A DNA stretch of 64,000 bases from NCBI RefSeq assembly GCF_030646155.1, contig NZ_JAUTDN010000002.1, positions 186,001 through 250,000 of the forward strand. Direction: 5' to 3'. Shown piece by piece: positions 42,703 through 51,886 of the stretch. Made by a program: the position numbers and the translations under genes. The notes beneath the pieces were generated by a model. The model did not search any database, was not told where the DNA came from, and saw nothing but the letters and a program-made list of their open reading frames with translations. Numbering within the stretch: the stretch's first letter is position 1; each line of letters opens with the position of its first letter. The DNA is from Conexibacter sp. CPCC 205762 (lineage in GTDB: Bacteria > Actinomycetota > Thermoleophilia > Solirubrobacterales > Solirubrobacteraceae).

Positions 42703-43977
42703 TCAGCGGTAGAGCAGTCTCGCGCCCGTCATCTCGTGGATCGTGACGAAGCCGTAGCCGCGCGCTCTGAGCGTGTCGATCACGCGCGGCAGCGCGGCGA
42801 GCGTCTGCGAGCGGTTGCCGCCGCCGTCGTGCATCAGGATGATCGAGCCGCTGCGGGCGGCCGAGACGATCCGCGAGTAGATCGCGTCGGTCCCCGGCGT
42901 GCGCCAGTCCTGCGGGTCGACGTCCCACTCGATCGTCGAGTAGCCGAGCCCGCGGGCGAGGCTGACGAGCGAGGAGCTTATGGCGCCGCCCGGGGCGCGG
43001 AAGGCGCACGGCTTGAAGCCGCTGACCGTCTGGATCGCGTTCGTCGTCGAGCTGATCTGGCTGGTCGCGAGCGAGCCGCCGCCGGAGACGGTCGCGTGGC
43101 TCCAGGTGTGGTTGGCCAGCTCGTGGCCCTCGGCGAGGATCCGCTTCTCGACCGTCGGATACGACGACACCTGCTGGCCGATCTGGAAGAACGTGCCCTT
43201 CACGCCCTTCGCTCTCAGCACGTCGAGGAAGCCGGTCGTGTACGGCGAGGGGCCGTCGTCGAAGGTCAGCGCGACGACCTTCCGGCTGCGCGAGCCGTTG
43301 GTCACGTAGGCCGGTCCGGCGGGCGTGCAGGCGTACGGCACCGGCGCTCTCAGCTGCAGCACGGCGCCGCTCTTCGGCAGCGCGCGGAAGCAGTCGCTCC
43401 TGCCGCCGACGTCGCAGCCGTCGGTGCTGGCGAGCGTGCGCCAGCGGACCGCGGCGCCGGACGGGATGCCGATCGTCGCGGGTGAGAAGGTCGCGCTCAG
43501 CTCGCGCTTGCTGTGGCGCACGATCGACGCTCTCAGCTCGTGCAGCGGCCCATGGCCGCCCGAGGTCAGCACCCGCTGCAGCGTCAGCGTCGCCTTCGCG
43601 CCTCTGCGGCGGACGCAGACGTCGCGCGAGTTGACGCCCTTGTCGGCGTAGACGAGCCGCAGGCAGAGCGACTGCCCGGCGCGGCGCAGCGACGCCGGCG
43701 ACCAGGCCGCGTTCGTCGTCGTGTTCCAGCGCAGGTCGCTGCCGGCCTGTCTCAGCTCTGACAGCTGCAGGCCCAGCGGCGCCAGCGCGGTGCCGGTGTC
43801 GGGCGGCGTCTCGACGCCTCTGTCGCGCCCGCTCGGCGTGTCGCCCGGGGCGGCGCCTCCGCCGCCGTTGGGGGCGGGAGCGGCGACGACGGCGGGCGTG
43901 GCGGCCACGAGCACGACCGCGGTCAGCGTGGCGAGGGCGTAGGGACGACGAGACATGAGACGCACGACCTTAATCAT
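42703..43977 (-). CDS. secreted polysaccharide deacetylase (CE4)
   Basis: 424 residues from ATG 43977 (ATG 43956 is an alternative that still keeps the signal peptide ALATLTAVVLVAATPAVVAA). A 200-residue N-terminal region of unknown fold carries paired Cys and precedes the CE4 domain. That domain has VALTFDDGPSPYTTGFLDVL (catalytic base and metal Asp), HELANHTWSHATV (metal His pair), RAPGGAI, WDVDPQDWRTPG and IILMHDGG. All five CE4 motifs are intact. It removes acetyl groups from a cell-wall or extracellular polysaccharide (peptidoglycan, chitin or xylan); which one is unknown. Confidence 0.9.
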   Translation of the reverse strand: MIKVVRLMSRRPYALATLTAVVLVAATPAVVAAPAPNGGGGAAPGDTPSGRDRGVETPPDTGTALAPLGLQLSELRQAGSDLRWNTTTNAAWSPASLRRAGQSLCLRLVYADKGVNSRDVCVRRRGAKATLTLQRVLTSGGHGPLHELRASIVRHSKRELSATFSPATIGIPSGAAVRWRTLASTDGCDVGGRSDCFRALPKSGAVLQLRAPVPYACTPAGPAYVTNGSRSRKVVALTFDDGPSPYTTGFLDVLRAKGVKGTFFQIGQQVSSYPTVEKRILAEGHELANHTWSHATVSGGGSLATSQISSTTNAIQTVSGFKPCAFRAPGGAISSSLVSLARGLGYSTIEWDVDPQDWRTPGTDAIYSRIVSAARSGSIILMHDGGGNRSQTLAALPRVIDTLRARGYGFVTIHEMTGARLLYR

Positions 43978-44021
43978 CGGCAGGTTGCCCCGCGACCTCA
44001 GCAAGCTTCCGTGCAACCCGC

Positions 44022-45221
44022 TCAGGCGGCTTCGCTGACGGCGATTCTGCCGTCGGCGATCGTCACGGCGCGGCGGCCCGCGAGCAGCTCCGCCAGCTCG
44101 CCGCCGACCAGCTCCAGCCGCCAGCCGCTGAGCGCGCGCACGTCGGGCTGCGGGTCGCCGCGGCGGGCGGCGATCACGATCTGCTCCAGCTCGGCGCGCG
44201 AGGCGACCAGCTCGTAGGCGAGGCCGGCCTCCAGCGCGCGCGCCCGGATCACCGCCTCGACCACGGCGATCAGCGGCGCGTCGCCCTGCTCGCCGCCGGG
44301 GCGGCGCGCCTCGCGGGCGATCGGCTCGCCGTCGCGGCCGCGGTCGACGGCGTCGACGATCGCCTGGCCGCGGCGGCGCAGGTGGCCGCCGTGGAGGCCG
44401 CGGATCTGCTCCAGCTCGCGCACGCTCGCCGGCTTGCGCTTGGCGATCTCGACCAGCGCCGGGTCGGGCAGGATCGAGCCGACCGGCTTGTCCTCCTGCT
44501 GCGCGGTGCGCTCGCGCCAGGCGGCGACCTCCTTCGCGACGGCGCGCGATCTGGGGTCGAGCTGACCGGAGCGGGGGAGGCGCTCGAAGGCGGTGTCGGG
44601 GTCGCGCTCGTCGCTGGCGCCCTCCATCCGCCGGCACTCCTCGCGCGCCCATTCGAGCCGGCCGCTGTCGCTCAGCTGCTCGTGCAGCCCGTCGCTGAGC
44701 TGCAGCAGGTAGACGACGTCCTCGCGTGCGTAGAGGACCTGCTCCTCGGTCAGCGGGCGGGCGTCCCAGCGCGTGTAGCTGGCGGTCTTGCCGACGCGCT
44801 GGCCGAGCGCGGCGCCGAGCAGGTTGCCGTAGCCGGTCTGCGCGCCGTAGCCGGCGAAGCCGGCCGCGACCTGCGTGTCGAAGACGTTCGTGACCTCGGT
44901 CTGCCACGCCCGCCGCAGGATCGCCACGTCCTGGCGGGCGGCGTGCAGGACGATCTCGACCGCCGGGTCGGCGAGCACCTCCGCCAGCGGCCCGAACTCG
45001 ATCTGCTCGAACGGGTCGAACAGCGCGATCCGCACGCCGTCAGGGGAGTCGGCGTCGGGGACGGCGACCTGCACGAGGCAGAGCAGCGCGCGGTAGCGGC
45101 CCTCCGACATGAACTCGGTGTCGATGCCCAGTCGCCCGCTGGCGGAGGCGAGCTCGGCGATCCGCACGACCTCGTCGCTGCCGGCCAGCGTTGTGACAGT
45201 TCCTTGTGGCACCTTGGGCAC
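44022..45221 (-). CDS. rnd: ribonuclease D
   Basis: 399 residues from GTG 45221. The DEDDy exonuclease domain shows LGIDTEFMSEGRY (motif I), VLHAARQDVAIL (motif II) and YAREDVVYLLQL (motif III with Tyr). An HRDC domain (LPDPALVEIAKRKPASVRELEQIRGLHGGHLRRRGQAIVDAV, fragment SVRELEQIRGLHGGHLRRRG) and a C-terminal region follow. It trims 3' ends of tRNA and other RNAs. Divergent from the Rrf2 gene. Confidence 0.92.
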   Translation of the reverse strand: MPKVPQGTVTTLAGSDEVVRIAELASASGRLGIDTEFMSEGRYRALLCLVQVAVPDADSPDGVRIALFDPFEQIEFGPLAEVLADPAVEIVLHAARQDVAILRRAWQTEVTNVFDTQVAAGFAGYGAQTGYGNLLGAALGQRVGKTASYTRWDARPLTEEQVLYAREDVVYLLQLSDGLHEQLSDSGRLEWAREECRRMEGASDERDPDTAFERLPRSGQLDPRSRAVAKEVAAWRERTAQQEDKPVGSILPDPALVEIAKRKPASVRELEQIRGLHGGHLRRRGQAIVDAVDRGRDGEPIAREARRPGGEQGDAPLIAVVEAVIRARALEAGLAYELVASRAELEQIVIAARRGDPQPDVRALSGWRLELVGGELAELLAGRRAVTIADGRIAVSEAA

Positions 45222-45261
45222 TATGAAGGAGCGGCCGGTCGGGCGTCTCGCGGTGGCGCTG

Positions 45262-45275
45262 TTCGGGCGCCCGAA
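45262..45275. promoter_or_regulatory. 14-bp perfect palindrome before the Rrf2 gene
   Basis: TTCGGGCGCCCGAA lies 33-46 bp before the Rrf2 start codon and just upstream of a TAGGAT -10-like hexamer (45295-45300). A plausible autoregulatory site, although GC-rich palindromes arise easily in this genome. Confidence 0.4.
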
Positions 45276-45307
45276 TCAACACCGACCCCGCTGGTAGGAT
45301 TTCCCGC

Positions 45308-45841
45308 ATGATCTTCTCCTCCAAGGCCGAGTACGGCGTGCGCTTGATGGTCGAGCTCGGCCGTCGCGCCGAGGACGCGCCGGTCAGCCTGAAGGCGATC
45401 GCTGCGGCGGAGAACCTCCCGCTGGCGTACCTGGAGCAGGTCGTCGCGCGCTTGAAGAAGGCCGATCTCGTGAGAAGCGCCCGCGGCGCGCACGGCGGCT
45501 ACTGGCTGGCGCGGCCGGCGGAGGAGATCACGATGGACCAGGTCGTGCTCGCGCTCGAGGGCGCGATCGCGCCGATGGAGTGCTTCGTCAACGAGCAGAC
45601 CGAGCGCGTGCTCTGCTCGCACGGCGAGCACCAGGCCGCCGACCACCTGTGCGCGACGAAGCTGCTGTGGATGCGCGTGCAGAGCGGCGTCGTCCGCTCG
45701 CTGCAGACCACCACGCTCTCAGACCTGGTGGACTTCTCGCGCCGCGACGGCGCCGGCCGCAAGTCCGACGCCCCCGCCGCGGGCATCGCGGTGACCGCCC
45801 ACGGGAGCGATCCGCTCCCGACCGCCGCCCCCGCGGCCTGA
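45308..45841 (+). CDS. Rrf2 family iron-sulfur regulator (IscR/SufR-like)
   Basis: 177 residues. The HTH (FSSKAEYGVRLMVELGRR; LAYLEQVVARLKKADLVRSARGAHGGYWL, fragments) is followed by three cysteines, C92, C103 and C115 (MECF, VLCSHG, DHLCAT), the arrangement that binds a cluster in IscR-like proteins, though the spacing is wider than in E. coli IscR. It heads the suf cluster and should adjust it to iron-sulfur demand. TAGGAT ends 7 nt before ATG and there is no RBS, so its mRNA may be leaderless. Confidence 0.9.
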   Translation: MIFSSKAEYGVRLMVELGRRAEDAPVSLKAIAAAENLPLAYLEQVVARLKKADLVRSARGAHGGYWLARPAEEITMDQVVLALEGAIAPMECFVNEQTERVLCSHGEHQAADHLCATKLLWMRVQSGVVRSLQTTTLSDLVDFSRRDGAGRKSDAPAAGIAVTAHGSDPLPTAAPAA

Positions 45842-45878
45842 TTCGACCCACCCCCCCCTCTAGCAACCCCCGGAGACC

Positions 45879-46652
<774 letters not shown>

Positions 46653-46657
46653 CCGCC

Positions 46658-47899
46658 ATGAGCGCCGGCGCCTCCATCCAGTTCGACGCGGCCGCGGTCG
46701 CGGCGCAGTTCCCGATCCTGCAGCGCGAGATCGACGGCAGACGCATCGTCTACCTCGACAGCGGGGCGACGGCGCAGAAGCCGGACGCGGTGCTGGAGGC
46801 GCTCGACGCCTCCTACCGCCTCCACAACGCCAACATCCATCGTGGCGTCTACACGCTCGCGCAGGAGGCGACCGAGCGCTTCGAGGGGGCGCGCGAGCGG
46901 ATCGCGCGCTTCGTCGGCGGCGGGCCGGCGCAGACGATCTTCACGAAGAACGTGACGGAGGCGATCAACCTCGTCGCCTACTCGTGGGGCCGCGCCAACG
47001 TCGGCGCCGGCGACACGATCGTGCTGACGCCGATGGAGCACCACGCCAACATCGTCCCGTGGCAGCAGCTGGCGCGGGCGGTCGGCGCGAGACTGGAGTA
47101 CGTCACGATGAGCGACGACGGGCGGCTCGACCTCGACTCGCTCGACGCGCTGCTGGCGCTGGAGCCGAAGCTGGTCGCCGTCGCGCACGTCTCGAACGTG
47201 CTCGGCACGCTCAACCCGGTCGCCGAGATCGTCCGCCGCGCGCACGCCGCCGGCGCGGTCGTGCTCGTCGACGGGGCGCAGGCGGTGCCGCACCTGCCGC
47301 TCGACCTGGCAGCGCTCGACGCCGACTTCTACGGCTTCACCGGCCACAAGGTCTACGGCCCGACCGGCGTCGGCGTGCTGCACGGCCGCCGCGAGCTGCT
47401 GGAGGCGATGGAACCGTTCCTGACCGGCGGCGACATGATCGGCCAGGTCGACTTCCACTCCTCGACGTGGAAGGAGCTGCCGTGGAAGTTCGAGGCCGGC
47501 ACCTCGCCGTACCTCGAGGCGACCGGGCTCGGCGCTGCCGTCGAATGGCTCGACGGGCTCGGGCTCGAGGCGGTTCACGCGCACGAGGCGGAGATCACCC
47601 GCTATGCGCTCGAGCGGCTCGCTGAGGTGCCGGGGCTGACGATCTACGGCCCGCCGGCGGAGGAGCGCGGCGCGATCGTCTCGTTCGCGCTCGACGGCGT
47701 CCACCCGCACGACGTCGCCGAGATCCTCGGCCGCGAGCAGATCTGCGTGCGCGCCGGTCACCACTGCGCACAGCCGCTGATGCGGCGGCTCGGCGTGCCG
47801 GCGACGACGCGCGCCAGCTTCGCCGCGCATACGACGACCGCGGACGTCGACGCGCTCGTCGCGGGGCTGGAGACGGTCCGCAGGGTCTTCCAGCTGTAG
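46658..47899 (+). CDS. sufS: cysteine desulfurase SufS
   Basis: 413 residues. YLDSGATAQKP at the start, HNANIHRGVYTLAQEAT, GFTGHKVYGPTGVGVL (PLP Lys about 231) and RAGHHCAQPLMRRL (persulfide Cys about 369) define a group II desulfurase. It takes sulfur from cysteine and hands it to SufU. In the same run as sufC; followed by the intergenic hairpins. Confidence 0.95.
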   Translation: MSAGASIQFDAAAVAAQFPILQREIDGRRIVYLDSGATAQKPDAVLEALDASYRLHNANIHRGVYTLAQEATERFEGARERIARFVGGGPAQTIFTKNVTEAINLVAYSWGRANVGAGDTIVLTPMEHHANIVPWQQLARAVGARLEYVTMSDDGRLDLDSLDALLALEPKLVAVAHVSNVLGTLNPVAEIVRRAHAAGAVVLVDGAQAVPHLPLDLAALDADFYGFTGHKVYGPTGVGVLHGRRELLEAMEPFLTGGDMIGQVDFHSSTWKELPWKFEAGTSPYLEATGLGAAVEWLDGLGLEAVHAHEAEITRYALERLAEVPGLTIYGPPAEERGAIVSFALDGVHPHDVAEILGREQICVRAGHHCAQPLMRRLGVPATTRASFAAHTTTADVDALVAGLETVRRVFQL

Positions 47900-48057
47900 T
47901 GGTTCGGAAGCCTGGTCAAACTATGCACTTTACTTCGGGGCAATGAACTACTACGATGTCGCTCGTCTGGCCGAGGGGGCGCGCAAGCGTTCCCGAAATC
48001 GGCCCGACCTGCCGCCATCCACCTGCTCGCGGGGACGCGGGCTCGCACGCGGCGAAC

Positions 48058-48132
48058 CGACGGGGGGTGTCGCGACCACACCCCCCGTCGCCTCTTCGGA
48101 GGCGCCCGGCGCCGATCGCGGCGCCGGGCGCC
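48058..48132. terminator. two perfect tandem hairpins between sufS and sufU
   Basis: Hairpin A: CGACGGGGGGTGT (48058-48070), loop CGCGACC, ACACCCCCCGTCG (48078-48090). Hairpin B: GGCGCCCGGCGCCG (48101-48114), loop ATCG, CGGCGCCGGGCGCC (48119-48132). Arms of 13 and 14 bp without mismatch, no U run. They may end the sufC-sufS message or modulate expression of sufU onward. The rest of 47900-48171 holds no convincing gene. Confidence 0.6.
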
Positions 48133-48171
48133 GTCCCGATCTCGACCTGCTCCTCGCTAGGCTCTAGCGCG

Positions 48172-48588
48172 ATGGACGACCTCTACCGCGAGTACATCCT
48201 CGAGCACTACAAGCGGCCCCACAACTGGTCGCCGCCGCGCGAGGGGCTGGCCAGCCCGGACCTCGAGTTCGAGGACGCGAACCCGCTCTGCGGCGACACG
48301 CTGCGCGTCCAGATCGCCGTCGACGACGAGCAGAAGGTGGCCGAGATCCGCTTCTCCGGCCACGGCTGCGCGATCTCGCAGGCAGCCGCCTCGATGTCCT
48401 CCGACGAGGTGATCGGGATGCCGGTGCGCGAGCTGATGGAGCTCGACAAGGAGTTCGTGCTCGACCTGCTCGGGATCGAGATCTCGGCGACGCGGATGAA
48501 GTGCGCGATGCTGTCGCTGAAGGTCATCAAGAGCGCCGCCCTCGGCGCCGCGGCCGCCTGGCCAGACGCCGAAGACGCCGCGGCCTGA
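48172..48588 (+). CDS. sufU: Fe-S assembly sulfurtransferase SufU
   Basis: 138 residues. Zinc/active Cys at C40 (PLCGD with Asp 42), C66 (GHGCAIS) and C111 (MKCAMLS), the three-Cys SufU/IscU pattern, plus the GIxxxxTRMKC segment typical of SufU. It accepts sulfur from SufS. No Shine-Dalgarno; TAGGCT (48158-48163) ends 8 nt before the ATG, inside the small palindrome CGCTAG-GCT-CTAGCG. Confidence 0.94.
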   Translation: MDDLYREYILEHYKRPHNWSPPREGLASPDLEFEDANPLCGDTLRVQIAVDDEQKVAEIRFSGHGCAISQAAASMSSDEVIGMPVRELMELDKEFVLDLLGIEISATRMKCAMLSLKVIKSAALGAAAAWPDAEDAAA

Positions 48589-48640
48589 CACGGCCGCCGC
48601 GCCCGTGTGCGCGGGCGCCTGCTCATGCGGCATGCCCCGC

Positions 48641-48662
48641 TACAATTCCGGATGTAAATCCG
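48641..48662 (+). promoter_or_regulatory. -10 element and operator-like repeat before the Rieske gene
   Basis: TACAAT (48641-48646) is followed at once by CGGAT-GTAA-ATCCG (48649-48662), a perfect inverted repeat around the expected transcription start. The Rrf2 protein is a candidate ligand. The -35 match is poor. Confidence 0.45.
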
Positions 48663-48688
48663 ATCATCTGACTAGGACTTCTCCCCCC

Positions 48689-49006
48689 GTGCCGGAAACG
48701 ATCACCGTCTGCCCACTCGAAGAGCTTCCGCCCGGAAGCATGAAGCTCGTCGAGCTGGACGATCTCGAGATCGGCGTCTTCAACTGCGCCGGAACGATCT
48801 ACGCGATCGAGGACCGCTGCTCCCATGACGACGGACCGCTCGTCGAGGGCGTCCTCGACGCCGAGCAGTGCACGATCGAATGCCCGCGCCACGGGTCGTT
48901 GTTCGACTTGAGATCCGGCAAGCCGCTGACGCTGCCGGCCTATGTCCCGGTGGACACGTTCCCGGTGGTCATCGACGACGACCTGATCAAGCTGGAGGTT
49001 GACTGA
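48689..49006 (+). CDS. Rieske [2Fe-2S] ferredoxin-like protein of the suf cluster
   Basis: 105 residues from GTG 48689. The cluster ligands are C44-x-H46 (RCSHDDGPL) and C65-x-x-H68 (CPRHGSLFD), a normal Rieske set. Short dioxygenase-ferredoxin-like proteins of this kind are frequently found in actinobacterial suf operons, where an electron-donating or cluster-related role is assumed. The sufB gene begins 1 bp after its stop. Confidence 0.92.
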   Translation: MPETITVCPLEELPPGSMKLVELDDLEIGVFNCAGTIYAIEDRCSHDDGPLVEGVLDAEQCTIECPRHGSLFDLRSGKPLTLPAYVPVDTFPVVIDDDLIKLEVD

Positions 49007-49007
49007 C

Positions 49008-50441
49008 ATGGCCACCCCCGAAGTCATCGCCGAGCAGGAAGCGCTCAAGGGCATCAACGCCGACTACACCGAGCGCTTCGGCTTCCATGACGCCGAGAAC
49101 TACCTCTACAAGGCGCCGAAGGGCATCAACAGAGAGATCGTCGAGAAGATCTCCGAGTTCAAGAGCGAGCCGCAGTGGATGCGCGAGTTCCGCCTCAAGT
49201 CGCTGGACCACTTCTTCGCGCACGACATGCCCAGATGGGGCTCGCCGATGCTCAGAGAGGTCGACTTCGACAACATCCACTACTTCGTGCGCGCCTCCGA
49301 GCGTGCCGAGCGCTCGTGGGACGACGTCCCGGAGGACGTCAAGAGAACCTTTGATCGGCTCGGGATCCCCGAGGCCGAGCGCAGATTCCTCGCCGGCGTC
49401 GGCGCCCAGTACGAGTCCGAGGTCGTGTACCACCAGGTGCGCGAGGACCTCGAGAAGCAGGGCGTGATCTTCGTCGACATGGACTCGGGCCTGCGTGAGC
49501 ACGAGGAGCTGGTGAAGAGATACTTCGCCACGGTCATCCCGGCCAATGACAACAAGCTCGCCGCGCTCAACAGCGCGACCTGGTCGGGCGGCTCGTTCGT
49601 CTACGTGCCGCCGGGCGTCAGAGTCGAGATGCCGCTGCAGGCCTACTTCCGCATCAACACGGAGAACATGGGCCAGTTCGAGCGGACGCTGATCATCGCC
49701 GACGAGGGCTCCTACGTGCACTACGTCGAGGGCTGCACGGCGCCGACGTACTCGTCCGACTCGCTCCACTCCGCGGTCGTCGAGCTGATCGCGATGAGAG
49801 GCGCACGGATCCGCTACACGACGGTCCAGAACTGGTCGCAGAACGTCTTCAATCTCGTCACCAAGCGCGCGGTCGCCTACGAGGACGCGACCGTCGAGTG
49901 GGTCGACTGCAACCTCGGCTCGAAGCTGACGATGAAGTACCCGTCCGTCTACCTGATGGGCGAGCGGGCGCACGGCGAGATCCTCTCGATCGCCTTCGCC
50001 GGCGCCGGCCAGCACCAGGACGCCGGCGGCAAGATCGTCCACGTCGCGCCGAACACGACCTCGAACATCTTCGCGAAGTCGATCTCGAAGGACGGCGGGC
50101 GCGGCTCCTACCGCGGCCTGCTGGAGGTCGCCAAGGGCGCCCACGGCGCCAAGTCGAAGGTCGTCTGCGACGCGCTGCTGCTCGACGAGGAGTCGCGCTC
50201 GGACACCTACCCGACGATCCGCATCGGCGAGGACGACGTCGACGTCGGCCACGAGGCGACCGTCTCGAACATCGGCGACGAGCAGATCTTCTACCTGCAG
50301 TCGCACGGGATCAGCGAGGAAGAGGCGTCGAAGCTGATCGTCAACGGCTTCATCGAGCCGGTCGCGAAGGAGCTGCCGATGGAGTACGCCGTCGAGCTCA
50401 ACCGCCTGATCGAGTTGCAGATGGAAGGGTCGATCGGCTGA
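49008..50441 (+). CDS. sufB: Fe-S cluster scaffold protein SufB
   Basis: 477 residues from ATG 49008 with GGAGG nine bases upstream (a TTG three codons earlier lacks spacing for an RBS). [61 protein letters not shown] and [22 protein letters not shown] are conserved SufB blocks (quoted in part); IVDA-type C-terminus is replaced by [21 protein letters not shown]. Scaffold with SufC and SufD. AGA Arg codons are common despite presumably high expression. Confidence 0.96.
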   Translation: MATPEVIAEQEALKGINADYTERFGFHDAENYLYKAPKGINREIVEKISEFKSEPQWMREFRLKSLDHFFAHDMPRWGSPMLREVDFDNIHYFVRASERAERSWDDVPEDVKRTFDRLGIPEAERRFLAGVGAQYESEVVYHQVREDLEKQGVIFVDMDSGLREHEELVKRYFATVIPANDNKLAALNSATWSGGSFVYVPPGVRVEMPLQAYFRINTENMGQFERTLIIADEGSYVHYVEGCTAPTYSSDSLHSAVVELIAMRGARIRYTTVQNWSQNVFNLVTKRAVAYEDATVEWVDCNLGSKLTMKYPSVYLMGERAHGEILSIAFAGAGQHQDAGGKIVHVAPNTTSNIFAKSISKDGGRGSYRGLLEVAKGAHGAKSKVVCDALLLDEESRSDTYPTIRIGEDDVDVGHEATVSNIGDEQIFYLQSHGISEEEASKLIVNGFIEPVAKELPMEYAVELNRLIELQMEGSIG

Positions 50442-51715
50442 TGGCCTCTGCGATCGCCACCACGCAGCCGGGCTGGCTGACGGCGCGCCGCGAGCGCGCC
50501 ACGGCGCTCTCCGAGCAGCTCGAGCTGCCGACCTACAAGGGCAGACCGGGCTGGGAGTTCACCGACATCTCCGCGCTCGACCTGGCCGCGTACGCGGTCG
50601 CGCCCGACGCGACCGGCGACGCCGCCGCGACCGCGGCCGGCGCCGAGGCGCTGTTCGTCGGGCTGGAGCAGCCGATCGTCGTCACGCAGGTCGATGCGAC
50701 GAGCGTGCAGGTCGACGGCGACCTGCCCGACGGCGTCACGATCACGACGCTGGAGCGGGCCGCCGCCGAGCAGCCGGAGCTGGTCGAGCAGCACCTCGGC
50801 ACGATCGTCAGCGCGCAGGACGCGTTCGTCGCGCGCAACGACGCCGCCTTCGCCGGCGGCCTGTTCGTGCACATCCGCCGCGGCGTCGTGCTGGAGCGGC
50901 CGGTGCTCGTCACCGCCGTCCAGGACGCCGACCGCAGCGCGCTCGCCTGGCGCACGCTGATCGTGCTCGAGGACGGCGCCGAGGCCGAGGTCTGGGAGCA
51001 GTACCTGTCGGCCGGCGAAGACCGCGAGACGCTGCTCAACGCGGTCGTCGAGCTGGTCGTCGGCGACAACGCCAAGCTGCGCTTCGTCAACGGCCAGAAC
51101 CTGTCGGAGAAGAGCTGGATCTTCGGCACGCAGCGGGCCGAGGTCGGCCGCGACGGCGTGCTCGACTGGGTCTCGCTCGGCTTCGGCTCGGCACGCGGCA
51201 AGGTCCGCAGCGAGACGAAGCTGGCCGGCCCCGGCGCCGACGGCAGAGTGACCGGCGCCTACGCCAGCCACAAGCGCCAGCACATCGACTACGACACGAC
51301 GCAGGAGCACGCCGCTCCGCACACGACCTCGGACCTCGCCTTCCGCGGCGTCCTGCAGGGTCGCTCCGAGGCCGTCTGGCGCGGCAACATCATCGTCGAT
51401 CCCGGCGCGCAGCAGACCGACGCCTTCCAGGAGAGCCGCAACCTGCTGCTGTCCAAGCGAGCGCACGCCGACGCGATCCCGGGCCTCGAGATCCAGGCCA
51501 ACGACGTGCGCTGCACGCATGCGGCCGCGATCGCCCAGATCGACGCCGACCAGCTGTTCTACCTGCGCTCGCGCGGTCTCAGAGACGAGGTCGCCAAGCG
51601 GCTCGTGATCGAGGGCTTCCTCGCCGAGCTGGTCGAGCGGTTCGAGGAGGGTCCGGTGCGGACCGTCCTCGGTGGCGCGCTCGAGCGCCGGCTGGGCCTC
51701 ATCCTCGGCGACTGA
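50441..51715 (+). CDS. sufD: Fe-S cluster scaffold protein SufD
   Basis: 424 residues, overlapping the sufB stop by one base. YKGRPGWEFTDIS near the N-terminus; the right-handed beta-helix core carries TQEHAAPHTTSDLAFRGVL and the conserved ECQTDAFQESRNLLL-like segment (here AQQTDAFQESRNLLL) and VRCTHAAAIAQIDADQLFYLRSRGL. Forms the SufBC2D scaffold. Last gene of the cluster, followed by a perfect hairpin. Confidence 0.95.
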   Translation: MASAIATTQPGWLTARRERATALSEQLELPTYKGRPGWEFTDISALDLAAYAVAPDATGDAAATAAGAEALFVGLEQPIVVTQVDATSVQVDGDLPDGVTITTLERAAAEQPELVEQHLGTIVSAQDAFVARNDAAFAGGLFVHIRRGVVLERPVLVTAVQDADRSALAWRTLIVLEDGAEAEVWEQYLSAGEDRETLLNAVVELVVGDNAKLRFVNGQNLSEKSWIFGTQRAEVGRDGVLDWVSLGFGSARGKVRSETKLAGPGADGRVTGAYASHKRQHIDYDTTQEHAAPHTTSDLAFRGVLQGRSEAVWRGNIIVDPGAQQTDAFQESRNLLLSKRAHADAIPGLEIQANDVRCTHAAAIAQIDADQLFYLRSRGLRDEVAKRLVIEGFLAELVERFEEGPVRTVLGGALERRLGLILGD

Positions 51716-51731
51716 CGCGTCGCCACTGCGC

Positions 51732-51765
51732 CTGCACGAACCGACCGCAGTGTCGGTTCGTGCAG
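51732..51765 (+). terminator. perfect 14-bp hairpin after sufD
   Basis: CTGCACGAACCGAC (51732-51745), loop CGCAGT, GTCGGTTCGTGCAG (51752-51765), 16 bp past the sufD stop. No long U tract, but the position fits the end of the suf transcript. Confidence 0.7.
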
Positions 51766-51791
51766 CGTCGAAGTTCCCTAGAGCTGGTCAT

Positions 51792-51821
51792 TTGAACATC
51801 CTCGTTCAGGTCCGCTATGCT
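51792..51821 (+). promoter_or_regulatory. promoter of the secreted repeat protein
   Basis: TTGAAC (51792-51797), 18 bp, TATGCT (51816-51821), in AT-richer DNA. The leader then forms CCCGCCGC/GCGGCGGG (51842-51863) before the RBS GGGGGAAGAG. Confidence 0.6.
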
Positions 51822-51886
51822 GCCGCGGATTTCGGGGAGAGCCCGCCGCTTCCGCGCGGCGGGAAACTTGATCGAAGGGGGAAGAG

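Noticed and set aside
47943..48167. Possible 74-codon gene between sufS and sufU
   Set aside because: It starts plausibly (MNYYDVARLAEGARKR) but then runs through both perfect hairpins and ends as low-complexity Arg/Gly/Pro; the structure explains the sequence better.
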